Source: Armatimonadota bacterium (lineage in GTDB: Bacteria; Armatimonadota; Zipacnadia; Zipacnadales; JABUFB01). Taken from it: a stretch of DNA of 64,000 bases. The first letter of the stretch is position 1, and each line of letters opens with the position of its first letter. Both the position numbers and the translations under genes were made by a program. Below the pieces are notes generated by a model. That model saw only the letters and a program-made list of their open reading frames with translations, was not told the DNA's origin and ran no database searches. Of the stretch, positions 50,992-58,496 are shown piece after piece. The stretch spans positions 186,001 to 250,000 of the forward strand of contig JABUFB010000005.1 in assembly GCA_013314775.1 (NCBI GenBank), in the 5' to 3' direction.

Positions 50992-53415
50992 TTACCTCAC
51001 GTTCTGCTGTTGCCATTCATAGATGGAAGGCACCGGGGGCACGGGCCGCGCTGCATCCTGCAACTCCAGCGCCTGATTCCCCTCAGTAACCAGCGGCTTG
51101 CCCAACCCGGCCGCGAACTTCCCGCTTCCTCCGTAGACACGGTTGCCGATGATCTCCACCCCGCTGCAGTCCGGAGTGGCAAGCATCACCATCGGGGAAG
51201 TGCTGTCCTTCAGTACGAAGACATTGCCCTTGATGATATGGTCGAAACTGGCGGTCTTCATGAATACACCACGACCGGCGGCCACGGTGAAGCGGTTATA
51301 CAGGATCAGCCAGTTCTCGTTCATCCCGCCCATCCACAGGCCGTCTTTCGGCGATGTCACGTCGCAGTTGTAAACCACATTCCGCGGCCCGTTGGGGCCA
51401 TGGGCCGTATCTTCCGGAGGCGATGCCCACATCCCGAAACCGTAGCCCCCATTGCCGTAAGTGGACTCGATAATGCAGTTCTCGAACAGGTTCTCGTTTG
51501 TCCAGCCGGAATGCCACTGGCCGTCACTGTCGTGGAACACGCTGTTTCGGATAACGCATCCGCTGGCGGCCCACTGGTACAACGGCGCGTGGCGGAACTT
51601 GAAGGTCTCACAGTCCTCCATGAGGCAGTCGAAGCAGTTCTCCCAGCCGGTATAGGCCGTCCCGCCTCCACCCTTGTACCAGGCATCATCGAAAACGCAA
51701 TCCCTAATCTCGCAGAACTTTGCATTCCCTCCATAGACCGGATTGCGTCCGCACTTCCTGACCGTAACCCCTCGCGCCCAGCAGTTCCAGGCCCAGTTGA
51801 ACTGTGCGGTGGTGATCCACAGGTCCTCAGTCTGCTCGATGCTGAGGCCCTCCAGCCCGCAGTTCTCTGTCGCGACCAGTTTCTGAACATACGAGCCGTC
51901 GATCACCGGGAACTCGATCCGCAGAGGCTGGGCCAGCGACACCTTGTTCCCGTCGACACCCGTGATCTCTACCATGTAGCGCCGGTATGTGCCCCACGGG
52001 CACTTGTTTCTTGTGAGCTCCTTCCAGCGTTCCGTTGCCGGGCCATCAATCAGGATGCGGTCTCCCGCCTTCAGGTCGCCGGCGTCCTGGAGCTCAATCT
52101 GTGTCGCGCCGCGCTTGCCGTCCTGCGCGAGGAGCCTCTTCGGCCCGACCAACCCCTGGCCCGAGAACGTGATGGCCGCCTGCGACCAGGGAACCAGGTT
52201 CTTCTCGGTGTAGGCTGAATCAACATCAATAGTAATCTGGCCTGTTCTCTCCGAACCGTCCTGGTATTCCGCGACGCCTCTGAGTGTGTGCTTGCCGTCC
52301 GGTACCTTGCCGACCACCTGGCTACCCCAGGCCGTCATTGCAAATGTATTGCCTGAGTGCGCGCTGCGTTCCCAGCTCTTGATTACCACGTCGTCCACCA
52401 TGAGTCGCATCTTCATCAGCTTCGCGGGAACGGCGTGCATCTCAAGCTGCGTGTTCCTGCCTACCTTCGCCCCGTCCTGAGGCGCGTAGATTGCCACACC
52501 GCTTTCGGGAAGCGCATATCGGAAGATGATTCTGGTCTTGCCTGCTCCCTGTCCCCGGATGACCACGCCGGAGTCGCGGATGGTCACCGGCCGATCCATG
52601 TAGTAAATGCCCTCCCCCAGCACCACCGCTCCGCCGCCCGCCTTGCCGCAGGCCACGCAAGCCCTGTCCAGGGCTGCCGCGTCATCCTCATCGTCGTTGG
52701 CCACACCACCAAAGTCCGCGAGGTTCGCGAACGCCCGGACTTGCGGGATGCCCCCCTGCACTCCACACTTCGTCCAGTTCGGGTATACGATGCCATCAGG
52801 CCCGACGACATCGGCGGCCGTGAGGCGACCAGTCTCTTCCGGGCGGATCTTGTACTGGGGTTCCCAGGGAGGCTTCAGCGCATCCGCTCCCAGGGACACG
52901 AAATGCAAATCATCGAGATACGCCTCCACGATAGCGTGGCTGTAACTGTGCACCCACAACTCCAGGAAAGCGGCTTCGTCGCCCACATAGATCGGCAAGG
53001 TGAAATCTACCCACTGCTTCCCCGAGCCTCCAAGGCCCATCTGGAAAGTATCCCCCGGCGCAACCAGGGCCCCGTCCTTTCCCTGGACACGCACGTACAT
53101 CCCCAGGCCGGAACCGGAGACCGGAAAGAGCTTCCCGCGCAGTTCATAGACCCCCGCGCCCGGGATAGCGACCTTGGTCGCCACTGCATGGGAACCGTTC
53201 TTGTCGTGAGAGTCCACCACTTTGAGGGAGTACTTCCCACTCGCGGCCTGTTCGTCCGATACGACCGTCTTGACGCCGTCGAACTCCTGGATCTGCCAGC
53301 CTTTGGCTCCAGCCTCGAAGTCGCCGTTGGGTATGGGGATTACCTCCGGCGCGGGCGACGCTACGGCAGCGAGCAACGCAAGCGCCAGACTCAGAGAGAT
53401 TCTCGTGGAATGCAT
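50992..53415 (-). CDS. Secreted right-handed beta-helix protein (pectate-lyase-like) with N-terminal carbohydrate-binding-like domain
   Basis: 807 residues with a signal peptide (TRISLSLALALLAAVASPA). Residues about 25-170 form a jelly-roll domain (IPNGDFEAGAKGWQIQEFDG) like CBM4/9. Then LADFGGVANDDEDDAAALDRAC matches the pectate_lyase_3 opening, AVVLGEGIYYMDRPVTIRDSGVVIRGQGAGKT follows, and the C-terminal half is repetitive beta-helix with Asn/Cys ladders (CVIRNSVFHDS, NVVYNCDVTS). Uronide or polysaccharide lyase/hydrolase is the likely class; the active-site residues are not clear. Preceded by the structured leader at 53777-53944. Confidence 0.8.
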   Translation of the reverse strand: MHSTRISLSLALALLAAVASPAPEVIPIPNGDFEAGAKGWQIQEFDGVKTVVSDEQAASGKYSLKVVDSHDKNGSHAVATKVAIPGAGVYELRGKLFPVSGSGLGMYVRVQGKDGALVAPGDTFQMGLGGSGKQWVDFTLPIYVGDEAAFLELWVHSYSHAIVEAYLDDLHFVSLGADALKPPWEPQYKIRPEETGRLTAADVVGPDGIVYPNWTKCGVQGGIPQVRAFANLADFGGVANDDEDDAAALDRACVACGKAGGGAVVLGEGIYYMDRPVTIRDSGVVIRGQGAGKTRIIFRYALPESGVAIYAPQDGAKVGRNTQLEMHAVPAKLMKMRLMVDDVVIKSWERSAHSGNTFAMTAWGSQVVGKVPDGKHTLRGVAEYQDGSERTGQITIDVDSAYTEKNLVPWSQAAITFSGQGLVGPKRLLAQDGKRGATQIELQDAGDLKAGDRILIDGPATERWKELTRNKCPWGTYRRYMVEITGVDGNKVSLAQPLRIEFPVIDGSYVQKLVATENCGLEGLSIEQTEDLWITTAQFNWAWNCWARGVTVRKCGRNPVYGGNAKFCEIRDCVFDDAWYKGGGGTAYTGWENCFDCLMEDCETFKFRHAPLYQWAASGCVIRNSVFHDSDGQWHSGWTNENLFENCIIESTYGNGGYGFGMWASPPEDTAHGPNGPRNVVYNCDVTSPKDGLWMGGMNENWLILYNRFTVAAGRGVFMKTASFDHIIKGNVFVLKDSTSPMVMLATPDCSGVEIIGNRVYGGSGKFAAGLGKPLVTEGNQALELQDAARPVPPVPSIYEWQQQNVR

Positions 53416-53776
53416 CAGAAACCATCCCCTGGGGTGTGAAAATCGCGCTGATCCATTCGCGCCGCCTGGAGATCAGCCGCCGGAGAACCGGCTTGGGCGA
53501 TCAGGATCGGCCTGCGCAGCCCCCCGCCGCCCTTGCCACATTGATGTTCCGCACTGGAAGCCACCAGACCTGCCGGACCTCGGAAGTCCGAAGGCCGGAC
53601 ATAGCAACGGCTCCCGCGGGAGGAACGGGAGCCGATAGAAAGGCGGGTGTCAGCCGGGAACAGTATCATGGCGTGATCATTGCTTCGTTTTTTCTCGCCG
53701 CTGACGCCCGCTCTTGGCCTATTTTTACCCACAGGCCAGCACAGGCAAACGCAGCACGCATCTCGAGGGGAGAGGG
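53416..53776 (-). other. Non-coding stretch between structured RNA and beta-helix gene
   Basis: No convincing frame on either strand. Holds a perfect hairpin GGCTCCCG (53609-53616) and CGGGAGCC (53626-53633), and a GGCCGG/CCGGCC-type inverted repeat near 53580. If transcription passes the terminator at 53777, this would be the rest of the leader. Confidence 0.35.
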
Positions 53777-53910
53777 AAAAAAGGAGCGCGCGGGCCCTGT
53801 GGGGGGTGACAGGGCTCGCGCTCACATGGAACGAAATCGCCGGGCGCTTGTCTTTGCGGGGCAACGCGGGTACCAGCGTGTCTCCGGCGACCTCATGCGT
53901 CCCATGTGTG
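53777..53910 (-). ncRNA. Candidate structured RNA ending in intrinsic terminator
   Basis: Between a promoter and a strong terminator on the minus strand. Nested stems: CACATGG pairs with CCATGTG (53902-53908 with 53823-53829); inside, TCGCCGG with CCGGCGA (53884-53890 with 53837-53843). The terminator stem GAGCGCG/CGCGCTC (53817-53823 with 53784-53790), extended by CCCTGT/ACAGGG, is followed by CTTTTTT. Length about 133 bases. No known riboswitch class recognised. Could be a small RNA or a transcription attenuator for the beta-helix gene. Confidence 0.55.
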
Positions 53911-53915
53911 TTCAG

Positions 53916-53944
53916 ATCATAGCACAATCTCAAGCTAGACTCAA
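53916..53944 (-). promoter_or_regulatory. Predicted promoter of the structured RNA
   Basis: On the minus strand TTGAGT (53944-53939), 17-base spacer, TATGAT (53921-53916). Five of six matches in the -10 box. Confidence 0.65.
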
Positions 53945-54089
53945 GGGCCAAATGGCAAAAAAGGTGCGTTCCCCGAAAACAGGTGCGTTTCGTGGAGCCC
54001 GAGCCTCATCTTTTTCCTCGGGCGTACCCGGCAATGAAAAAAGGCTTAGCTCCTACCCAACAGCCCGTGAAGCGGGCGGCACGACCCCG
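53945..54089. other. Short-repeat region upstream of the dispersed repeat
   Basis: Two AGGTGCGTT words in tandem (53964 and 53985) and an inverted repeat CCCGAG...CTCGGG around 53997-54020. No coding frame. Confidence 0.35.
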
Positions 54090-54240
54090 CAGCATGTCGA
54101 TCATTTCTGTCGCCTTCGGGGGCTTAGGCGATCCGAGGCGTACCGATTCCACAGGTTCCGTTCCGCTTCGCTCCACTCCACCCGTGGCTATAGGCTACCG
54201 CCCGCTTCGCGGACTGTGAGGCAATAGGCCCACCAGCGGG
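54090..54240 (+). repeat. Dispersed palindrome-rich repeat, copy B
   Basis: Reverse-complement relative of 22701-22850. 54154-54196 is identical to it over 43 bases; outside, differences include A/G at 54197 and T for C changes that keep the CCACGGGT stem (ACCTGTGG gives a G-U pair). The GCCCGCGAAGCGGGC hairpin is present in modified form. Confidence 0.88.
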
Positions 54241-54243
54241 ATT

Positions 54244-54420
54244 TCCACACGCTCCAGATCAGCGGAGCTCATGTCAGAGAGGGAGGCCGCCCGATTTCTG
54301 CGGGTCCAGAGACACTCCGTGACGGCGGAACTTATTCCAGACAGGCAGAGCGGATGCTTTTGTTGGGCCCAGAGACGCTCGGGACAGCGTCAGAAAACGC
54401 GCAGATGCTTACAGGACTGA
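54244..54420 (+). repeat. Degenerate ~62-bp tandem repeats (copy B)
   Basis: About 2.5 units: CAGAGAGGGAGG at 54275 and CAGACAGGCAGAG at 54338 (63 bases apart), each followed by a GGGTCCAGAGAC or GGGCCCAGAGAC word, and a partial unit with GCGCAGATGCTT. Orientation relative to the palindromic repeat is the same as at 22.5 kb. Confidence 0.5.
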
Positions 54421-54602
54421 AACGGCCTCAGCGAAAACTGCCTGTCGGTTATGTGCGGGCGGCAAATCATCGCGATGCCCGGCGGCAGTGGGGAGGACCT
54501 GCCCCGGATCCGGATGGACGCCCTGTTCGTCGCCAATGGGGTCGCTTCCCGAAAACCTGGCGGTGCTGCTGCGCTTCGCTTTCGTGAAGTGTCCGACGGA
54601 GC
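54421..54602. other. Non-coding stretch before the dxr promoter
   Basis: No protein-like frame seen and no recognised RNA; GC-rich with short hairpins only. Confidence 0.3.
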
Positions 54603-54632
54603 TTGACGAAGGCGGTGTGTCGCGTCTATCCT
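54603..54632 (+). promoter_or_regulatory. Predicted promoter of the dxr operon
   Basis: TTGACG (54603-54608), 18-base spacer, TATCCT (54627-54632), about 60 bases before the start of dxr. Confidence 0.55.
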
Positions 54633-54692
54633 TGCTCGAGTGCATCCGGCTCCGACAGGCCTGAATCCGGCTGGAAACCGGGAGCGAAGCAA

Positions 54693-55862
54693 TTGTCACC
54701 GAGCCCGCGACGGATATACATCTTGGGTTCCACCGGCTCTATCGGCCGACAGACGCTGGACGTTGTGGCGCGCCATCCCGGCGCCTTCGATGTCGTCGGC
54801 CTGGCTGCCGGAACAAGGGTGACCGCGCTCCTCGAGCAGGCGCGAGACCACGGCGTTCGGGCAGTCGGGGTCACAGGTGAGAGTGCGGGCACGGAACTGC
54901 GGGGCGGTGTGTCAGGACTGCAGACTGCCGTGGGCATGGATGAGATCTGTGCCCAGATGGTCTCTCTGAAGCCGGACCTGGTGGTCGCGGCCATGTCCGG
55001 GGTTGTCGGGCTCATACCGGTGATGGCCGCCGTCTCTGCCGGGCTTGACGTCGCTCTGGCCAACAAGGAGCCGCTGGTAGCCGCCGGCGAGCTCGTAACG
55101 GGCACAGCTGCCCGCACAGGCTCCCGCCTCATTCCCGTCGATTCCGAAATCTCCGCCGTGTTCCAGTGTCTTGAGGGGCCGTCCCGCCCATACCTGAAGC
55201 GTGTCCTGCTGACCGCCTCCGGTGGCGCCTTCCGTGACCTGTCGCGGGAGGAACTGGCGCGGGTCACTCCCGAGCAGGCGCTCAATCACCCGACCTGGAA
55301 CATGGGGCCGAAAATAACCGTTGATTCTGCTACACTGGCAAACAAAGGGTTCGAAGTCTTTGAACTCAAGTGGTTGTTTGACCTCGACTTCTCAGACATC
55401 GAGGTCCTCATACACCACCAGAGTATCATTCACTCCCTGGTAGAGTTCGTGGACGGGTCGATCCTTGCCCAGATGAGTCTGCCGGACATGCGCTTTGCGA
55501 TCCAGTACGCTCTCACCTGGCCGGAGCGCGTGGCGTCAGACTACCCGCGCCTGGACCTGGCGCAGGTCGGCAGTCTCACATTCGGACAACCGGATCTGGT
55601 CAAGTTCCCTTGCCTGCGTCTCGCCTTCGACGCCGGCAAAGCGGGCCGCAGTTACCCCGTGGCACTCAATGCCGCCAATGAAGAAGCGGTGGACCTGTTT
55701 CTGTCTCGCAGGATCGGGTTCACGACGATACCTGAACTGGTGGAAAGGGCGCTGGACGAGCATGATCCGGCTGATGTCAAGTCCCTCGATACCGTGCTCG
55801 CCGTGGACGCCGACACACGCAAGCGCGTGCGAGAGTTGGTCAAGAGTGACAGATACGTGTAG
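54693..55862 (+). CDS. dxr: 1-deoxy-D-xylulose 5-phosphate reductoisomerase
   Basis: 389 residues. TTG at 54693 chosen because GGGAG is just upstream and it directly precedes RRIYILGSTGSIGRQTLDVV, the NADPH-binding start; the open frame extends 90 bases earlier. Other sites: ANKEPLVAAGELV, the metal and substrate DSEISAVFQC, and NHPTWNMGPKITVDSATLANKGFEVFE. It makes 2-C-methyl-D-erythritol 4-phosphate in the MEP isoprenoid pathway. Followed by rseP and ispG. Confidence 0.95.
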   Translation: MSPSPRRIYILGSTGSIGRQTLDVVARHPGAFDVVGLAAGTRVTALLEQARDHGVRAVGVTGESAGTELRGGVSGLQTAVGMDEICAQMVSLKPDLVVAAMSGVVGLIPVMAAVSAGLDVALANKEPLVAAGELVTGTAARTGSRLIPVDSEISAVFQCLEGPSRPYLKRVLLTASGGAFRDLSREELARVTPEQALNHPTWNMGPKITVDSATLANKGFEVFELKWLFDLDFSDIEVLIHHQSIIHSLVEFVDGSILAQMSLPDMRFAIQYALTWPERVASDYPRLDLAQVGSLTFGQPDLVKFPCLRLAFDAGKAGRSYPVALNAANEEAVDLFLSRRIGFTTIPELVERALDEHDPADVKSLDTVLAVDADTRKRVRELVKSDRYV

Positions 55863-55907
55863 CTCATTACGAGATGTGGCCGGCGAAGCGGAGGTATCCT
55901 GAACTTC

Positions 55908-57332
55908 ATGGAATGGTTACTCTCGGGGGTGAACTCGGTTCTCGCAATTGGGGTAGTGCTGGGGTTGTGCCTGTTCTTCCACGAGGCGGGCCATTTCATC
56001 GCGGCCAAGGCCTTCCGGATGCGGGTCCACCAGTTCGGCCTGGGCTTTGGCCCTGCCATCTGGAAGCGGCGCATCGGCGAGACACTTTACAGCATCCGTC
56101 TGGCTCCATTGGGCGGCTTCGTGCAGATCGCCGGGATGGATGGCGAGGACCGGAGTGTCCCCGACAGTTTCTACAGCCGGCCCCGTTGGCAGGGCGCCAT
56201 TGTAATCTGTGCCGGCGTTTTCATGAATATCGTGCTCGCGGTTCTCGTATATTGGGCCGTCAACGTGGGCTCGGGCATGCCCATCCCGGGCGACCGCTCC
56301 GTGGTGATACGAAAGGTCTTCAGTGGCGGTCCTGCTGCGTCCGCCGGCATCCAGCCAAATGATGAGATCATCGGGCTGGCTGGAAGTCATCGGTCACTGG
56401 AAGTCACCGATGTCACCGCCGGATCAGTGGGTGACAAGATGGGGCTGCGACCCGGTAGCCGCATCTTCCAGATAGGCGACAAGCCCGTGGCTGTCCCAGC
56501 CGATGTCCTGCGCGTGCTCAGCGCGGGGCTGCCCAAAGGCCACCGTATCTGGGCGGTCAACGGTGAGGCCAAGGGCATCGAAGATGCGGTCATTCCCCTC
56601 AAGGCACCTTCCCCTGACGTGTTTGCCGGCGTGCCGGATAACATCACGAACCCCGAGGCTGACCGTCTGCTGGGGAAACTCCTGGGCGTGCGGTTTGCGC
56701 CCATGGACCAGTTTACCGCGCACCGGTTCATCTCTGCCAGACCCGGTGAGACCATCACTATTTCCATCCTGCGCGGGGACGAGACCGTCAATGTGCAACT
56801 CAAGCTCGCCAGCGACACCGATCGCGTGGAGATGGTGGCGTCTGACGGCAAGCTCACCAGCCCTCACAGGACGGTGGGGCGCATTGGGATCACTCTCGGG
56901 CCGGACGTGAAGCCAACCGGCGTATTCTACGGGCTGCAACTCGCCCTGGTGCAATCGTACAACGCCGTCGCTACAGTGTTCGTGGCCTTCAAGGCGATGG
57001 TACTTGGAAAAATCGCCGCCGAACCCGCGGGCCCCATCGGGATCATGGCGATGACTGCAGAGCGCGCCAAACTGGGCTGGGCATCGGTCTTGTCACTCTG
57101 CGGGCTGATCAGCGCCAATCTCGCGGTCATCAACATGCTGCCCATGCCCCCGTTTGATGGCGGGCATATCCTGCTCATATCTGTTGAATCGGTCCTCAAC
57201 CGCTTCGGGCGGCGACTCGACGAACGATTCGAAATGCTCGTCCGGGTCGCGGGACTTATCATCGTCGTGAACGTCTTCGTCCTGCTCACCTACAAGGACA
57301 TCGCCAATCTCGTGAAGTACGGGACGTACTGA
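55908..57332 (+). CDS. rseP: Site-2 protease RseP (M50 family, PDZ-containing)
   Basis: 474 residues from ATG at 55908 with GGAGG upstream. Zinc motif LFFHEAGHFIAAK, second site MPPFDGGH, and membrane helices before, between and at the end. Two PDZ-like domains: VIRKVFSGGPAASAGIQPNDEI, with DVTAGSVGDKMGLRPGSRIF close after it. It cleaves membrane-bound regulators such as anti-sigma factors. Between dxr and ispG, the conserved dxr-rseP-ispG cluster. Confidence 0.94.
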   Translation: MEWLLSGVNSVLAIGVVLGLCLFFHEAGHFIAAKAFRMRVHQFGLGFGPAIWKRRIGETLYSIRLAPLGGFVQIAGMDGEDRSVPDSFYSRPRWQGAIVICAGVFMNIVLAVLVYWAVNVGSGMPIPGDRSVVIRKVFSGGPAASAGIQPNDEIIGLAGSHRSLEVTDVTAGSVGDKMGLRPGSRIFQIGDKPVAVPADVLRVLSAGLPKGHRIWAVNGEAKGIEDAVIPLKAPSPDVFAGVPDNITNPEADRLLGKLLGVRFAPMDQFTAHRFISARPGETITISILRGDETVNVQLKLASDTDRVEMVASDGKLTSPHRTVGRIGITLGPDVKPTGVFYGLQLALVQSYNAVATVFVAFKAMVLGKIAAEPAGPIGIMAMTAERAKLGWASVLSLCGLISANLAVINMLPMPPFDGGHILLISVESVLNRFGRRLDERFEMLVRVAGLIIVVNVFVLLTYKDIANLVKYGTY

Positions 57333-57341
57333 GGGACCCGT

Positions 57342-58433
57342 ATGGCCCACGCAAGTTCGGCGGACTGGGTTCGCCGACCGACACGCGCGGTGTCGGTCGG
57401 CAGCGTTCTTATCGGGGGTGGGGCTCCCGTCTCCGTTCAGTCCATGACCAAAGCCGACACCGCTGACGTCGACGCTGTGCTCGCGCAGATCAGAGCCTGC
57501 CACGATGCAGGCGCACAGATCATCCGCGTCGCCATCCCCGGCCGCCACGTTCTCGACGGCTTCGCGCGTATCTGCGAACTAAGCCCGCTGCCCGTGGTTG
57601 CAGACATTCACTTCGACCACCGCCTGGCAGTTGAGGCCGCACGCTTGGGCGCTTCCAAGCTGCGGATCAATCCAGGGAATATCGGCGGCGATGATCGCCT
57701 GGGCCCCGTAGTCGAGGCGGCTGCCGCAGCCGGGATCCCCGTGCGCGTTGGTGTGAATGCGGGGTCACTGGAAGCCGATTTGTTGGATCAGTACGGCGGG
57801 CCCACCGCAGATGCCTGCGCCGCCAGCGCCTACCGCAGCGTGGAGCGCATGACCCGCCTGGGGTTCTCGAATCTGGTGGTATCCATCAAGGCGTCCGACG
57901 TCCCGCGCACCGTCCGGGCAAACCAGCTTTTCGCCAAAGACAGCGATCTGCCGCTGCATATCGGCATTACGGAAGCCGGCTTTGGCGAGTCCGGTCTGGT
58001 CAAGTCCGCAGTGGGGTTGGGCGCCTTGCTATCTCGGGGCATCGGGGATACCATACGGGTCTCATTGACCGGCCCCCCGGTGGAGGAAGTGCATGCGGGC
58101 AGGGACATACTCAAGAGCCTCGGACTGCTCTCCGGCCCTGAGCTTGTTTCCTGTCCCACCTGCGGGCGCTGTCGCGTGGATCTTGGCACCCTCGCGAGGC
58201 AGGTCGCCGGGCTCCTGCCCGGCATCGATGATGACATCGTGATCGCCGTCATGGGCTGCGAAGTCAACGGTCCGGGGGAGGCCCGAGAGGCCGACATCGG
58301 CCTGGCCGCCGGCAAGGACCGGGTCACGCTGTTCCGGGGCGGAGACGTCATTCGCTCTGTGCCCTTCGAACAGGCGCTCACTGCTCTGCAGGAAGAACTC
58401 GAGACCTTGCGCTCCGAGCGCAGTCGCGGGTAA
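57342..58433 (+). CDS. ispG: (E)-4-hydroxy-3-methylbut-2-enyl-diphosphate synthase
   Basis: 363 residues, ATG at 57342 nine bases after rseP. The TIM barrel begins VSVGSVLIGGGAPVSVQSMTKADT. Fe-S cluster Cys are in VSCPTCGRCRVDLG and VMGCEVNGPGEAREADIG, as required. Catalyses the reductive ring opening of MEcPP. This is the shorter, bacterial form without the central extra domain. Confidence 0.95.
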   Translation: MAHASSADWVRRPTRAVSVGSVLIGGGAPVSVQSMTKADTADVDAVLAQIRACHDAGAQIIRVAIPGRHVLDGFARICELSPLPVVADIHFDHRLAVEAARLGASKLRINPGNIGGDDRLGPVVEAAAAAGIPVRVGVNAGSLEADLLDQYGGPTADACAASAYRSVERMTRLGFSNLVVSIKASDVPRTVRANQLFAKDSDLPLHIGITEAGFGESGLVKSAVGLGALLSRGIGDTIRVSLTGPPVEEVHAGRDILKSLGLLSGPELVSCPTCGRCRVDLGTLARQVAGLLPGIDDDIVIAVMGCEVNGPGEAREADIGLAAGKDRVTLFRGGDVIRSVPFEQALTALQEELETLRSERSRG

Positions 58434-58496
58434 TGCCTGCGCTGCACAGTAGACCCTCGCGCTTGACCAGCGCTTAGGATTGCGGGGAAACCAACC

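Noticed and set aside
53415-53951. Minus-strand 178-residue ORF in the non-coding region
   Set aside because: It crosses the strong terminator hairpin and has Arg/Ser/Cys-rich, non-protein-like composition.
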